Assembly (NCBI GenBank): GCA_026785985.1
Contig: JAJAYX010000075.1
Coordinates: 1 to 7,014, forward strand
DNA from: Rudanella sp.
GTDB lineage: Bacteria; Bacteroidota; Bacteroidia; Cytophagales; Spirosomataceae
DNA length: 7,014 bases
Reading direction: 5' to 3'
Shown here: positions 1-6,572 of the stretch, one piece after another
Layout: every line of letters begins with the position of its first letter
How positions within the stretch are numbered: position 1 is the stretch's first letter
Translations under genes and position numbers: made by a program
The notes under the pieces: generated by a model
What the model was told of the DNA's origin: nothing
Database searches by the model: none
What the model saw: the letters and a program-made list of their open reading frames with translations, nothing else

Positions 1-1113
1 GGGTGCGACTGGCCAATTCGCGCACGGGTCAGGTGGTCTATGAGGATGGTTTTTAGCCCGCCAGGAACGGATATGAGCTACAACTCCTTCCGCCAATAAC
101 CCCCTCACCATATCGGTGGAGCCGATATACAAAACCGAACGCTGATGAATGGATTCGGGCGCAATATCGAGTACGCATTGCTGCCCATCAGAAGCCTGCC
201 CGCCCGCCTGCTCGGCAATGAAGGCCATCGGATAGCATTCATAGAGCAAGCGTAGTTTACCGGCAGGAGATTTAGCCGTTGGTGGATACAGGTAGATACC
301 TCCTTTGATGAGATTTCGGTGAAAATCGGCCACCAGCGACCCAATATACCGACCCGTAAACCGACGTGTCTTACAGGCAAGCAGATACTGTTGGATGTTG
401 GCCGGGTAGTCATCAAAATTTCCGTCGTTGCACGAAAAGATCGTTCCCGTTTGGGGCTGGTTTAGGTGGGCGTGCGACAGAATGTACTCGCCCAGCGAAT
501 TGTCATACGTGAATCCACTTACCCCCAATCCGGTTGTCAGCACCAGAATTGTGGAGGAGCCATACAGAATATACCCGGCTGCCACCTGCCGCCGACCGCC
601 CTGTAGAAAATCAGCCATTGTAGCCTCGCTACCAATCGGTGAAACGCGCCGGTAAATCGAGAAAATAGTGCCGATGGATACGCTTACGTCAATATTGGAG
701 GAGCCGTCGAGCGGGTCGATGGCGACAATGTATTTGCCGTTGTTGTTGCCCGTATGGATAATGTCGTCGTCTTCTTCGGAGATGATCGCACACACTTCCC
801 CGCCGTTTTTGAGGGCACGTATGAACCGAATGTTGGCAATAACATCGAGTTTTTGCTGCGTTTCGCCCTGCACATTGTCCGACCCTGCCGAACCGGCAAT
901 ATCCATGAGACCCGCCCGGTTAACTTCCCGGTGTATGATCTTGCTGGCTAAGGCAATATCACGCAGTAATTGCGATAATTCGCCGGTGGCAAAGGGAAAC
1001 GCATTTTGCCCGCGCTGAATATAGCGATCCAGTGTGGTGCCAACGGGCATCGCCAAATCGGGTTGATCAGTATGGTTCCCATTGGGTAAGGGCATAGCAG
1101 CGAGTGTGATCAT
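1..1113 (-). CDS. fbp: Class I fructose-1,6-bisphosphatase, 3' end outside window
   Basis: Cytosolic enzyme that hydrolyses fructose 1,6-bisphosphate to fructose 6-phosphate and phosphate, the late irreversible step of gluconeogenesis. Read on the minus strand from ATG at 1113, the frame is open for 371 codons to the window edge. Class I landmarks appear in order: [10 protein letters not shown] (about 41-50), [11 protein letters not shown] (80-90), the acidic ISEEDDD metal-site region (111-117), [10 protein letters not shown] at 133-142 (metal and phosphate binding), GTIFSIYRR (148-156), [23 protein letters not shown] (255-277), KLRLLYE (286-292) and [11 protein letters not shown] (300-310). 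The start overlaps the pckA stop as ATGA, suggesting coupled translation; a second ATG six codons in (1095) is possible. The family normally ends about 10-15 residues after GSTDMV (331-336), but this frame runs 35 codons beyond that without a stop. The extra tail may be real or may reflect a one-base error in the C run at 100-104. Family assignment is very secure. Confidence 0.95.
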   Translation of the reverse strand, partial: MITLAAMPLPNGNHTDQPDLAMPVGTTLDRYIQRGQNAFPFATGELSQLLRDIALASKIIHREVNRAGLMDIAGSAGSDNVQGETQQKLDVIANIRFIRALKNGGEVCAIISEEDDDIIHTGNNNGKYIVAIDPLDGSSNIDVSVSIGTIFSIYRRVSPIGSEATMADFLQGGRRQVAAGYILYGSSTILVLTTGLGVSGFTYDNSLGEYILSHAHLNQPQTGTIFSCNDGNFDDYPANIQQYLLACKTRRFTGRYIGSLVADFHRNLIKGGIYLYPPTAKSPAGKLRLLYECYPMAFIAEQAGGQASDGQQCVLDIAPESIHQRSVLYIGSTDMVRGLLAEGVVAHIRSWRAKNHPHRPPDPCANWPVAP

Positions 1114-2732
1114 GCGTTTTGGCTGGTTTTATGGTGTTCCGCATTTGGTTGCCGTTTATTAATGAAAAGACTGTTCAATTGTTGTGCTTTTGCGTCATAG
1201 GCGGCAGGGTCGGCCCAGGTTTGGCGCGGGTCAAGCACGGAGGCAGGCACGCCGGGGCAGGCTGTTGGCATGGATAACCCAAAAACTGGATGCTCCACAA
1301 AGGGAATGTCGGCAAAGGCATTCGTCAGTGCGGCCCGGATCATGGCGCGGGTGTGTGCCAGTTTCATTCGGTGGCCAACCCCGCAACCGCCCCCCGTCCA
1401 GCCGGTGTTGATCGACCAGACATTCACCCCATGTTGGCGAATTTTATCGCCCAGCATTTGTGCATAAGTAGCTGGTGGTAAAGGCATAAACGCAGCCCCA
1501 AAACAGGCCGAGAACGTGGCCTGTGGTTCGGTAACGCCCATTTCGGTGCCTGCCACTTTAGCGGTGTAACCCAGCACGAAATAATCCATTGCCTGCTCGG
1601 TAGTCAGTCGCGAAATGGGGGGCAGTACGCCAAAAGCATCGCAGGTGAGAAAGAAAATGTTGCGGGGATGAGTGCCCACTGAGGGCACAACCGCATTGTC
1701 GATAAAATTGATTGGATACGATGTGCGGGTGTTTTCGGTGAGGGAAGTGTCCGAATAATCGACCGTGTGGGTGTTGGGTAAAAAACACGTGTTCTCCACA
1801 ATAGACCCGTAGCGGATGGCATCGAAAATCTGTTGTTCCTGCCCACGGGTCAGGTTCACTACTTTCGCGTAGCAACCTCCCTCAAAATTAAAGATGCCCC
1901 GGTTGCTCCACCCGTGTTCGTCATCACCAATCAGTCCCCGTTCGGGGTCGGCCGAGAGTGTTGTTTTGCCCGTGCCGGATAAACCAAAAAACAGGGCCAC
2001 ATCCGGCTCCTGCGACTCGGTTCCAAGGCCAACATTGGCTGAACAGTGCATAGACAATACGTTTTGCTGGGGCAGCAGAAAGTTGAGAGCCGAAAATACC
2101 CCCTTTTTGATCTCACCCGCATAGCCCGTTCCTCCAATCAGAATCACCCGCTTGGATAGGTTCAGGATCGCGAAATTTGAACTCCGCGTGCCGTCCTCAC
2201 CCGGAATTGCCTGAAATTCGGGGATGGCCAGAATGGTGAAGTCAGGGGTGAAATCGGCCAGTTCTTCGTCTGAGGGGCGCAGAAACATGTTATCGCAGAA
2301 CAGATTTTGCCAAGCCGAGGTGGTCAACATACAGAGTTTAAGCTGGTAGTTGGGGTCGGCTCCCGCCAGGGCATAGCGCACATACACTTTATGGTATTCG
2401 ACAAAGTGGCACATTTTCCGGTGAAGACGGTCAAACTGGGCCTCATTGAAGGATAGGTTTACCGAACCCCAGTCTACGTTGGCCGTCGTTAGGTCATCCT
2501 CAACAATATACCGATCCTTTGGCGAACGCCCCGTAAACTGACCCGTTGCACACATCAGGGCACCGGTGTCGGTGAGTTGGCCTTCTGCGTTTCGCAACGC
2601 ATGTTCAATTAACTCGGCGGGCGACAGTTGAAAATGCAACTCATTCACATCGCTGATTTTAAGGAATGCCAGGGCTTTCTCGCCCGGAATTTCGGCAACA
2701 GTTGGTCTCTGAACCTTAACTTCGGCTACCAT
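1110..2732 (-). CDS. pckA: Phosphoenolpyruvate carboxykinase (ATP)
   Basis: Cytosolic enzyme converting oxaloacetate and ATP to phosphoenolpyruvate, CO2 and ADP, the first committed step of gluconeogenesis from TCA intermediates. From ATG at 2732 the protein has 540 residues, the usual length of the ATP-dependent family. Visible motifs: GRSPKD (68-73, substrate arginine R69), [12 protein letters not shown] (200-211, lysines at the metal site), MHCSANVG with H229, the P-loop GLSGTGKT (250-257), LIGDDEHGW with the D270/D271 metal pair, NTRTSYP with R336, and [12 protein letters not shown] (442-453). All expected catalytic residues are present. A GTG at 2777 would add 15 residues (MINADSFLNIKTNYD); ATG 2732 is preferred because it gives the family length, although neither start has a Shine-Dalgarno site, as is common in Bacteroidota. 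The TGA stop at 1112-1110 overlaps the fbp start, so the two genes form an operon, and the ScfR-like regulator is divergent upstream. Confidence 0.96.
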   Translation of the reverse strand: MVAEVKVQRPTVAEIPGEKALAFLKISDVNELHFQLSPAELIEHALRNAEGQLTDTGALMCATGQFTGRSPKDRYIVEDDLTTANVDWGSVNLSFNEAQFDRLHRKMCHFVEYHKVYVRYALAGADPNYQLKLCMLTTSAWQNLFCDNMFLRPSDEELADFTPDFTILAIPEFQAIPGEDGTRSSNFAILNLSKRVILIGGTGYAGEIKKGVFSALNFLLPQQNVLSMHCSANVGLGTESQEPDVALFFGLSGTGKTTLSADPERGLIGDDEHGWSNRGIFNFEGGCYAKVVNLTRGQEQQIFDAIRYGSIVENTCFLPNTHTVDYSDTSLTENTRTSYPINFIDNAVVPSVGTHPRNIFFLTCDAFGVLPPISRLTTEQAMDYFVLGYTAKVAGTEMGVTEPQATFSACFGAAFMPLPPATYAQMLGDKIRQHGVNVWSINTGWTGGGCGVGHRMKLAHTRAMIRAALTNAFADIPFVEHPVFGLSMPTACPGVPASVLDPRQTWADPAAYDAKAQQLNSLFINKRQPNAEHHKTSQNA

Positions 2733-2797
2733 ATCGTAGTTGGTTTTGATGTTTAAGAAGCTGTCTGCGTTAATCACTTTGGCCTGAAAACTGGTCT

Positions 2798-2875
2798 TTT
2801 AACTGTAGACTGCGTTAATTTTTTAAGCCGTAGCTACGGCTACGACCCGCAAAAAGTGCCTTGCCTACAGTAAAA
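2798..2875 (-). promoter_or_regulatory. Nested inverted repeat in pckA leader
   Basis: An outer stem pairs ACTGTAG (2802-2808) with CTACAGT (2865-2871). The AT flanks extend it with one bulged base (TTTA at 2798-2801 against TAAA at 2871-2874). Inside lies a perfect 16-bp palindrome, AGCCGTAGCTACGGCT (2826-2841). The pckA transcript could therefore fold into an outer stem closing over a GC-rich inner hairpin, 66 or more bases upstream of the ATG. No poly-U run follows, so a simple terminator is unlikely. A structured 5' untranslated region, a protein-binding site or a small dispersed repeat are all possible. The repeats are read directly; the function is unknown. Confidence 0.4.
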
Positions 2876-2933
2876 ATCCTTCGCTTTCAGCCTCAAATCG
2901 CTAACTCAAACAGCTTCTAATACGTTTATGGTC

Positions 2934-2941
2934 TAAATATA
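2934..2941 (-). promoter_or_regulatory. Weak candidate -7 element for pckA-fbp
   Basis: The minus strand reads TATATTTA here, a one-mismatch version of the Bacteroidota -7 consensus TAnnTTTG. No clear TTTG lies upstream; the palindrome at 2964-2977 occupies the place expected for the -33 element. If this promoter is used, the pckA transcript would have a leader of roughly 150-200 bases that includes the nested inverted repeat. This is a weak call, based on position and one near-match only. Confidence 0.25.
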
Positions 2942-2963
2942 AAATGGCGACTCTGCAATAAAA

Positions 2964-2997
2964 AGCGAACGTTCGCTAAATTTAGTTAATCGCTAAA
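2964..2997. promoter_or_regulatory. Candidate operator: palindrome plus third half-site
   Basis: A perfect 14-bp palindrome, AGCGAACGTTCGCT, spans 2964-2977. Its right half continues as TTCGCTAAA (2972-2980), and TCGCTAAA recurs at 2990-2997, giving a third half-site in the same orientation about 17 bp away (roughly one and a half helical turns). The array lies between the regulator promoter (TTTG at 3007) and the likely pckA promoter, as expected for an operator controlling one or both divergent units. The divergent ScfR-like HTH protein is the natural candidate ligand. The symmetry is read from the sequence; the binding partner is inferred. Confidence 0.55.
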
Positions 2998-3006
2998 AAT
3001 TCTTTA

Positions 3007-3041
3007 TTTGGTGAATTTTCATCTGAGAATAGTTATTTTTG
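3007..3041 (+). promoter_or_regulatory. Bacteroidota-type promoter of the ScfR-like gene
   Basis: TTTG (3007-3010) and TATTTTTG (3034-3041) match the -33 and -7 elements of the Bacteroidota promoter pattern (TTTG, then TAnnTTTG), with 23 bases between them. Counting from a -7 element, transcription would start near 3045, one base before the ATG at 3046, so the mRNA would be essentially leaderless. The same elements with the same spacing occur upstream of the DUF1080 gene. Confidence 0.6.
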
Positions 3042-3045
3042 ACCC

Positions 3046-4536
3046 ATGACAACCGATCGGGAGAAAGTACGACTCATCTTTGGCTTGAAACTCAAGCAGC
3101 TACGCAATGATCTGGGACTTTCGACCTATGAGCTGGCTAATCGAACAGGGTTATCACCTTCGTATGTAAACGAGATCGAGAAAGGCAAAAAGTACCCCAA
3201 AAGCGAAAAGGTATTTGCCCTAGCCAAAGCCCTCGACACCACCTACGATACACTCGTGTCGCTGAAGGTGAGCAAACAGCTTGAGCCGGTGGTGGAGTTG
3301 CTCAATTCCAACATTCTGAGCGAGTTGCCCTTCGATTTGTTTGGCATTGAACCGGGCTATTTTCTGGAAGTAATGGCCAGCGCGCCCAGCAAATTAAGTG
3401 CCTTTGTCAGCACCCTGATTGAGATTGGGCGGAATTATGACTTGAAAGTGGAACAGTTCTATTTCTCGGCACTGCGAACCTATCAGGCCATGCACGATAA
3501 TTACTTTGAGGAGATCGAACTCGAAGCCGACGCTTACCTGACTGACCACCCCCTCCCCGAAACTCCCGCCGACTGCCCTGCATGGCTGGCCAACATCCTG
3601 ACCACTGACTACCAATGCGAAATCGAGTCGTATGACGCTGCTACCCGACCCGAACTCTCCATGCTCCGTTCGGTGTATTTGCCGGAAAAAAACAGGCTAC
3701 TGCTCAATAGTCAGTTATCGAACGAGCAACGGGCGTTCACATTGGCGCGGGAAGTGGGCTACCGCAGGCTTAAACTGAGCATTCGTCCGTTGGAATCGTC
3801 GGTGCTGGAAGCCAGAACATTCGATGAGGTGTTGAATAACTTCCGGGCTTCCTATTTCGCCCGCGCCATTTTGATTCCACGTCAACGCCTGCTCGACGAA
3901 CTGACCGAACTGGTGGCGCAACCCACCTGGGACAACAACCGGTTGCTGCGCATGATGGAGCCGTTTGCGGTGACTCCCGAAATGTTTTTGCTACGAACCA
4001 CCAACCTGCTTACCAGCCATTTCGGGCTGAAGGAGTTGTTTTTTCTTCGGTTCAATCAACAGGCCGAAACCCAACGGTTTCAACTGACCAAAGAACTGCA
4101 CCTGAGCAAACTGCACACGCCACACGGCACCGCCCGCGACGAACATTATTGTCGGCGGCAAGTATCCGTGACGATTCTGAACGAATTGCGGCAGCTTCAG
4201 CAGGAGGGCGGGTGGGATGGAAAACCCATTTGCCGGGCGCAGCGAATCACGTTTTCAACCAGCGGAAACGCCTATTTTGTCTTTTCAATTGCGAAATCGT
4301 CGCCCCCAACCCAGGACAACAGCAGCATTAATATTGGCTTTCCCCTCACCGATCAGCTTCGCGAGGTGTTGAAGTTTCTGAATGATCCCGGCATTCCCGA
4401 CACACTCGTGGGTGAAACCTGCGAACGTTGCCCCATTACCGACTGCACCGTTCGGGCAGCCGAACCGGTTGTTCTCGTGCGTCAGCAACGAACCAATAGG
4501 GTGCAGAAACTCATCGAGAAACTGCGTTTCGACTGA
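3046..4536 (+). CDS. XRE-family ScfR/RamB-like transcriptional regulator
   Basis: A 496-residue DNA-binding protein laid out like the ScfR (short-chain fatty acyl regulator) family, which includes RamB of Corynebacterium. Residues 13-71 form an XRE helix-turn-helix (LKLKQLRNDLGLSTYELANR, then LSPSYVNEIEKG and YPKSEKVFALAKAL). The middle part, about 150-300, resembles an IrrE/ImmA domain, but the expected HExxH zinc motif is degenerate: LAREVGYRR at 233-241 keeps the glutamate and lacks both histidines. The C-terminal part resembles the DUF2083/ScfR domain, with HYCRR at 367-371 and a cysteine cluster C459-x2-C462-x4-C467 that could bind metal or an Fe-S cluster. In characterised relatives this family controls acetate, glyoxylate or propionate metabolism, often with an acyl-CoA effector. 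Divergence from pckA-fbp and a shared palindromic operator suggest control of gluconeogenesis and possibly autoregulation (inference). The ATG sits four bases after the -7 element, and no Met codon follows until residue 110, so no good alternative start is visible. Confidence 0.85.
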   Translation: MTTDREKVRLIFGLKLKQLRNDLGLSTYELANRTGLSPSYVNEIEKGKKYPKSEKVFALAKALDTTYDTLVSLKVSKQLEPVVELLNSNILSELPFDLFGIEPGYFLEVMASAPSKLSAFVSTLIEIGRNYDLKVEQFYFSALRTYQAMHDNYFEEIELEADAYLTDHPLPETPADCPAWLANILTTDYQCEIESYDAATRPELSMLRSVYLPEKNRLLLNSQLSNEQRAFTLAREVGYRRLKLSIRPLESSVLEARTFDEVLNNFRASYFARAILIPRQRLLDELTELVAQPTWDNNRLLRMMEPFAVTPEMFLLRTTNLLTSHFGLKELFFLRFNQQAETQRFQLTKELHLSKLHTPHGTARDEHYCRRQVSVTILNELRQLQQEGGWDGKPICRAQRITFSTSGNAYFVFSIAKSSPPTQDNSSINIGFPLTDQLREVLKFLNDPGIPDTLVGETCERCPITDCTVRAAEPVVLVRQQRTNRVQKLIEKLRFD

Positions 4537-4594
4537 CAGGCCGTTTGGGGTGTCCACACCGGGCAGTAGAAAGTAAGCCAATACCCCCCGATGC

Positions 4595-4629
4595 TTTGTA
4601 AAGAAAACCGCCATTGTGCGTTATTTTTG
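4595..4629 (+). promoter_or_regulatory. Bacteroidota-type promoter of the DUF1080 gene
   Basis: TTTG (4595-4598) and TATTTTTG (4622-4629) are separated by 23 bases, the same elements and spacing as upstream of the regulator gene. The surrounding 13-mer GTTATTTTTGACC (4620-4632) is identical to 3032-3044. The predicted transcription start is near 4633, giving a leader of about 23 bases before ATG 4656. This rules out in-frame starts upstream of 4633 and supports the signal-peptide start. Bases 4537-4594 hold nothing else I can assign. Confidence 0.6.
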
Positions 4630-4655
4630 ACCAGCTAACGATCTATTTCCAATTT

Positions 4656-5435
4656 ATGAAAAAGACAACATCAACCCTATTCCTGAGCCTTGCTGCCGTA
4701 GGATTCGCTTTTGCTCAGGTTGAACCCGCCAAACAAACCCCCCAATCGTCGGAAATTTGGGAGCCGGTGCCACCCATTGTAACGCCGGGCGTGTTTTTGG
4801 CTAACACGGCTGGTACTACGGCCCCGTCTGACGCTATTGTGCTGTTCGACGGTAAAAATGTTGATGCCTGGGTGGCCAACAAAGGCTATAACCCAACCGC
4901 CAGCACCGACCCGCTACAGTGGATTGTACGCGATGGCGTGTTGTATTCCGGCAAAACATCGTCGGCCATGACGAAGCAGCAGTTTGGCGACATGCAGTTG
5001 CACCTTGAATTCCAGACACCAGAAAAAGTGGAAGGTAACGGACAGGGCCGGGGCAATAGTGGTGTGTTTATTCAGGGCCGTTACGAGGTACAGGTATTGG
5101 ATAATTATAATAACCCGACCTACGTGAATGGCATGGTTGGCTCCATCTACAAGCAGGCTATTCCGTTGGCCAATCCCAGCCGCAAGCCCGGCGAGTGGCA
5201 GTCCTACGATATTATTTACACGCAACCACGCTTCAGCAAGGCTGGTGTTATGATCGACCCCGCCTACGTTACGGTGATGCTAAACGGGATTCTGGTGCAA
5301 AACCACGTCGCCATTCGGTGTACAACCGAGTATATCGGCTACCCAAAAATGATTGCTCACGGCAAAGGCCCTATCATTTTGCAGGATCACGGTAACCCCG
5401 TGGGTTTCCGCAACATCTGGGTGAGGGAGCTTTAA
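4656..5435 (+). CDS. Secreted DUF1080 (3-keto-disaccharide hydrolase-type) protein
   Basis: A 259-residue exported protein of the DUF1080 family, a concanavalin-like beta-sandwich fold; the family is now often named 3-keto-disaccharide hydrolase and is abundant in Bacteroidota and Planctomycetes. Residues 1-20 are a classic signal peptide: MKK, a hydrophobic core, and a likely AFA|Q cleavage before Q21. No lipobox is present, so it should be periplasmic or released. Family marks include IVLFDGKNVDAW (61-72), the GRGNSGVFIQGRYEVQVLD segment (131-149), GSIYKQ (162-167), PGEWQSYDIIY (178-188), and the C-terminal ILQDHGNPVGFRNIWVREL ending. It is a single domain with nothing attached. ATG 4656 is chosen because it starts the signal peptide and lies 23 bases after the predicted transcription start; an in-frame TTG at 4614 lies upstream of that point. 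The chaN-like gene follows 40 bp downstream, probably in the same transcript. The substrate cannot be read from the sequence. Confidence 0.9.
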   Translation: MKKTTSTLFLSLAAVGFAFAQVEPAKQTPQSSEIWEPVPPIVTPGVFLANTAGTTAPSDAIVLFDGKNVDAWVANKGYNPTASTDPLQWIVRDGVLYSGKTSSAMTKQQFGDMQLHLEFQTPEKVEGNGQGRGNSGVFIQGRYEVQVLDNYNNPTYVNGMVGSIYKQAIPLANPSRKPGEWQSYDIIYTQPRFSKAGVMIDPAYVTVMLNGILVQNHVAIRCTTEYIGYPKMIAHGKGPIILQDHGNPVGFRNIWVREL

Positions 5436-5570
5436 CAGTGAAAAGCAATCAACCAACAGCGAACAGCAGAACATAATGAGCCAAAACCGTGGATCGATAA
5501 GGAGCGAATTTGAAATACCCGAATTGTGTTGGCGGCTGATGGCAGGCTATTGGTTGATTGCTGTTCATTG
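5436..5570. repeat. 135-bp inverted repeat spanning the DUF1080-chaN junction
   Basis: The arms are 25 bp each (5436-5460 and 5546-5570) and match at 22 of 25 positions in inverted orientation, with a perfect 13-bp core (AGCAATCAACCAA at 5444-5456; TTGGTTGATTGCT at 5550-5562). The left arm begins on the base after the TAA stop of the DUF1080 gene, and the right arm lies inside the chaN-like reading frame. The 85-base loop contains both candidate chaN starts (5476 and 5539). The bases next to the arms repeat short words such as CAGCGAACA (5457-5465). It resembles a small non-coding dispersed repeat; whether it recurs elsewhere in the genome cannot be seen from this window. Confidence 0.6.
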
Positions 5571-6435
5571 TTCGCTGATATCCCCCCTTCCGGCCTATCA
5601 GCTTTTTAATCAGAAGGGCAAAGCCATTAGCTACGAAAAACTGCTGAAACAGGCCGCAGAGGCCGATGTGGTGTTGTTTGGCGAGTTGCATAACAACCCC
5701 ATCTGTCACTGGCTCGAACTGCAGCTTACAAAAGACCTGTTCGCGCTGAAAAAAGGGCAGTTGGTGCTGGGGGGAGAGATGTTCGAGGCTGATAATCAGG
5801 CGGCTCTGACAAGCTACGTGCAGGGTAGCATTTCCGATAAAGAGTTTGCCAAACAGGCTCGACTATGGCCAAACTACGCCACCGACTATCGACCTATCGT
5901 TGATTTTGCGCGTATCAACAAGATTTCGTTTGTGGCTGCAAACGTACCGCGCCGATATGCCAGTTTGGTGGCTCGGCAGGGCCTGACCGCGCTCGATACG
6001 GTGGCTGGCAAACAATGGATGGCTCCGTTGCCACTGACGGTCGACTTGACGCTACCGGGCTACAAAGGTATGATGGATATGATGTCGGACAGTCGCACTG
6101 TGGGTCATAGGTCGACCGGGTCGTCGCATAATGGGTCTGGAGGGAACAATAGTAGTGAGAATTTTGCCCGTGCGCAGGCAATTAAAGATGCAACAATGGC
6201 CCATTTTATTTTGCAGAACTGGCAGCAGGGGAAAATACTGCTACACTATAATGGTGATTATCACTCTAAGAATTTTGAAGGAATTAGCTGGTATTTACAT
6301 CAGCAACGGCCTGCACTCCGAATTGTAACTATATCGTCGGTAGAACAAGAGTCAATACAACGCCTACAAGTAGAGAATCAGAATACGGGATCAGTGATTC
6401 TCACTATTCCGTCGGATATGACTAAAACATACTAA
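5476..6435 (+). CDS. ChaN-like haem-binding-type protein (PF04187)
   Basis: A 319-residue protein of the ChaN family, named after iron-regulated haem-binding lipoproteins; related proteins often sit beside haem or iron uptake genes. The domain begins at AYQLFNQKGKAISYEKLL (about 40-57), followed by the family hallmark ADVVLFGELHNNPICHW (63-79), LGGEMFEADNQ (98-108), FVAANVPRRYASLV (152-165), ARAQAIKDATMAHFI (231-245) and LLHYNGDYHS (255-264). Before AYQLF lies a hydrophobic stretch (GYWLIAV and SLISPLPA, 24-40) that can act as a signal peptide. C32 lacks a convincing lipobox. ATG 5476 gives a signal with several arginines before the core; ATG 5539 (M22) would give 298 residues and an uncharged N-terminus, so the start is uncertain. 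Both lie inside the 135-bp inverted repeat. A Gly/Ser/Asn-rich segment (205-228) replaces the usual loop before the last conserved helix. It is probably co-transcribed with the DUF1080 gene. Haem binding is a family property, not shown here. Confidence 0.85.
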   Translation: MSQNRGSIRSEFEIPELCWRLMAGYWLIAVHCSLISPLPAYQLFNQKGKAISYEKLLKQAAEADVVLFGELHNNPICHWLELQLTKDLFALKKGQLVLGGEMFEADNQAALTSYVQGSISDKEFAKQARLWPNYATDYRPIVDFARINKISFVAANVPRRYASLVARQGLTALDTVAGKQWMAPLPLTVDLTLPGYKGMMDMMSDSRTVGHRSTGSSHNGSGGNNSSENFARAQAIKDATMAHFILQNWQQGKILLHYNGDYHSKNFEGISWYLHQQRPALRIVTISSVEQESIQRLQVENQNTGSVILTIPSDMTKTY

Positions 6436-6572
6436 ATGAAAATAAGGTCAACAATAGGCTGATTGACAGGTATTTGAGTCGAATTTTACCGGAGGAATTT
6501 TAGCGTGAGAGAGAAAATTACGTATAAATGTACATCTTTGAGTAACCTTATTGGACGAGTTTCACCGTACTA

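Larger units (their letters stand above)
2733..3045. other. Divergent pckA / regulator intergenic region
   Basis: This 313-bp spacer separates the divergent pckA-fbp operon and the ScfR-like regulator gene. I see no coding region in it apart from the possible 15-codon GTG extension of pckA (2777-2733). The pckA-proximal half carries inverted repeats that would lie in the pckA leader (2798-2875). The regulator-proximal half is AT-rich and carries the candidate operator (2964-2997) and the regulator promoter (3007-3041). The stretch 2876-2930 shows nothing I can assign. Confidence 0.7.

Noticed and set aside
105..1018. Open frames on both strands within 105-1018
   Set aside because: They lie out of frame with the continuous Fbp coding frame on the minus strand, which carries all the family motifs; these are shadows.
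1558..2137. Open frames on either strand inside pckA
   Set aside because: They overlap a PckA frame with intact catalytic motifs and show no recognisable protein features.
2733..2777. GTG start giving a 555-residue PckA
   Set aside because: Possible, but ATG 2732 gives the usual 540-residue length and the extra 15 residues match nothing familiar.
4548..4559. GGTGTCCACACC as a terminator after the regulator gene
   Set aside because: The stem is 5 bp with a 2-base loop and no U-tract, too small to call.
4614..4655. In-frame TTG start adding 14 residues to the DUF1080 protein
   Set aside because: It lies upstream of the predicted transcription start (about 4633) and would bury the signal peptide that begins at ATG 4656.
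6447..6467. GTCAA/TTGAC inverted repeat after the chaN-like gene
   Set aside because: Five-bp stem, AT-rich and without a U-tract; expected by chance.
6533..6540. CATCTTTG as a -7 promoter element for the receiver pseudogene
   Set aside because: One mismatch to TAnnTTTG and no convincing -33 element upstream; too weak to annotate.
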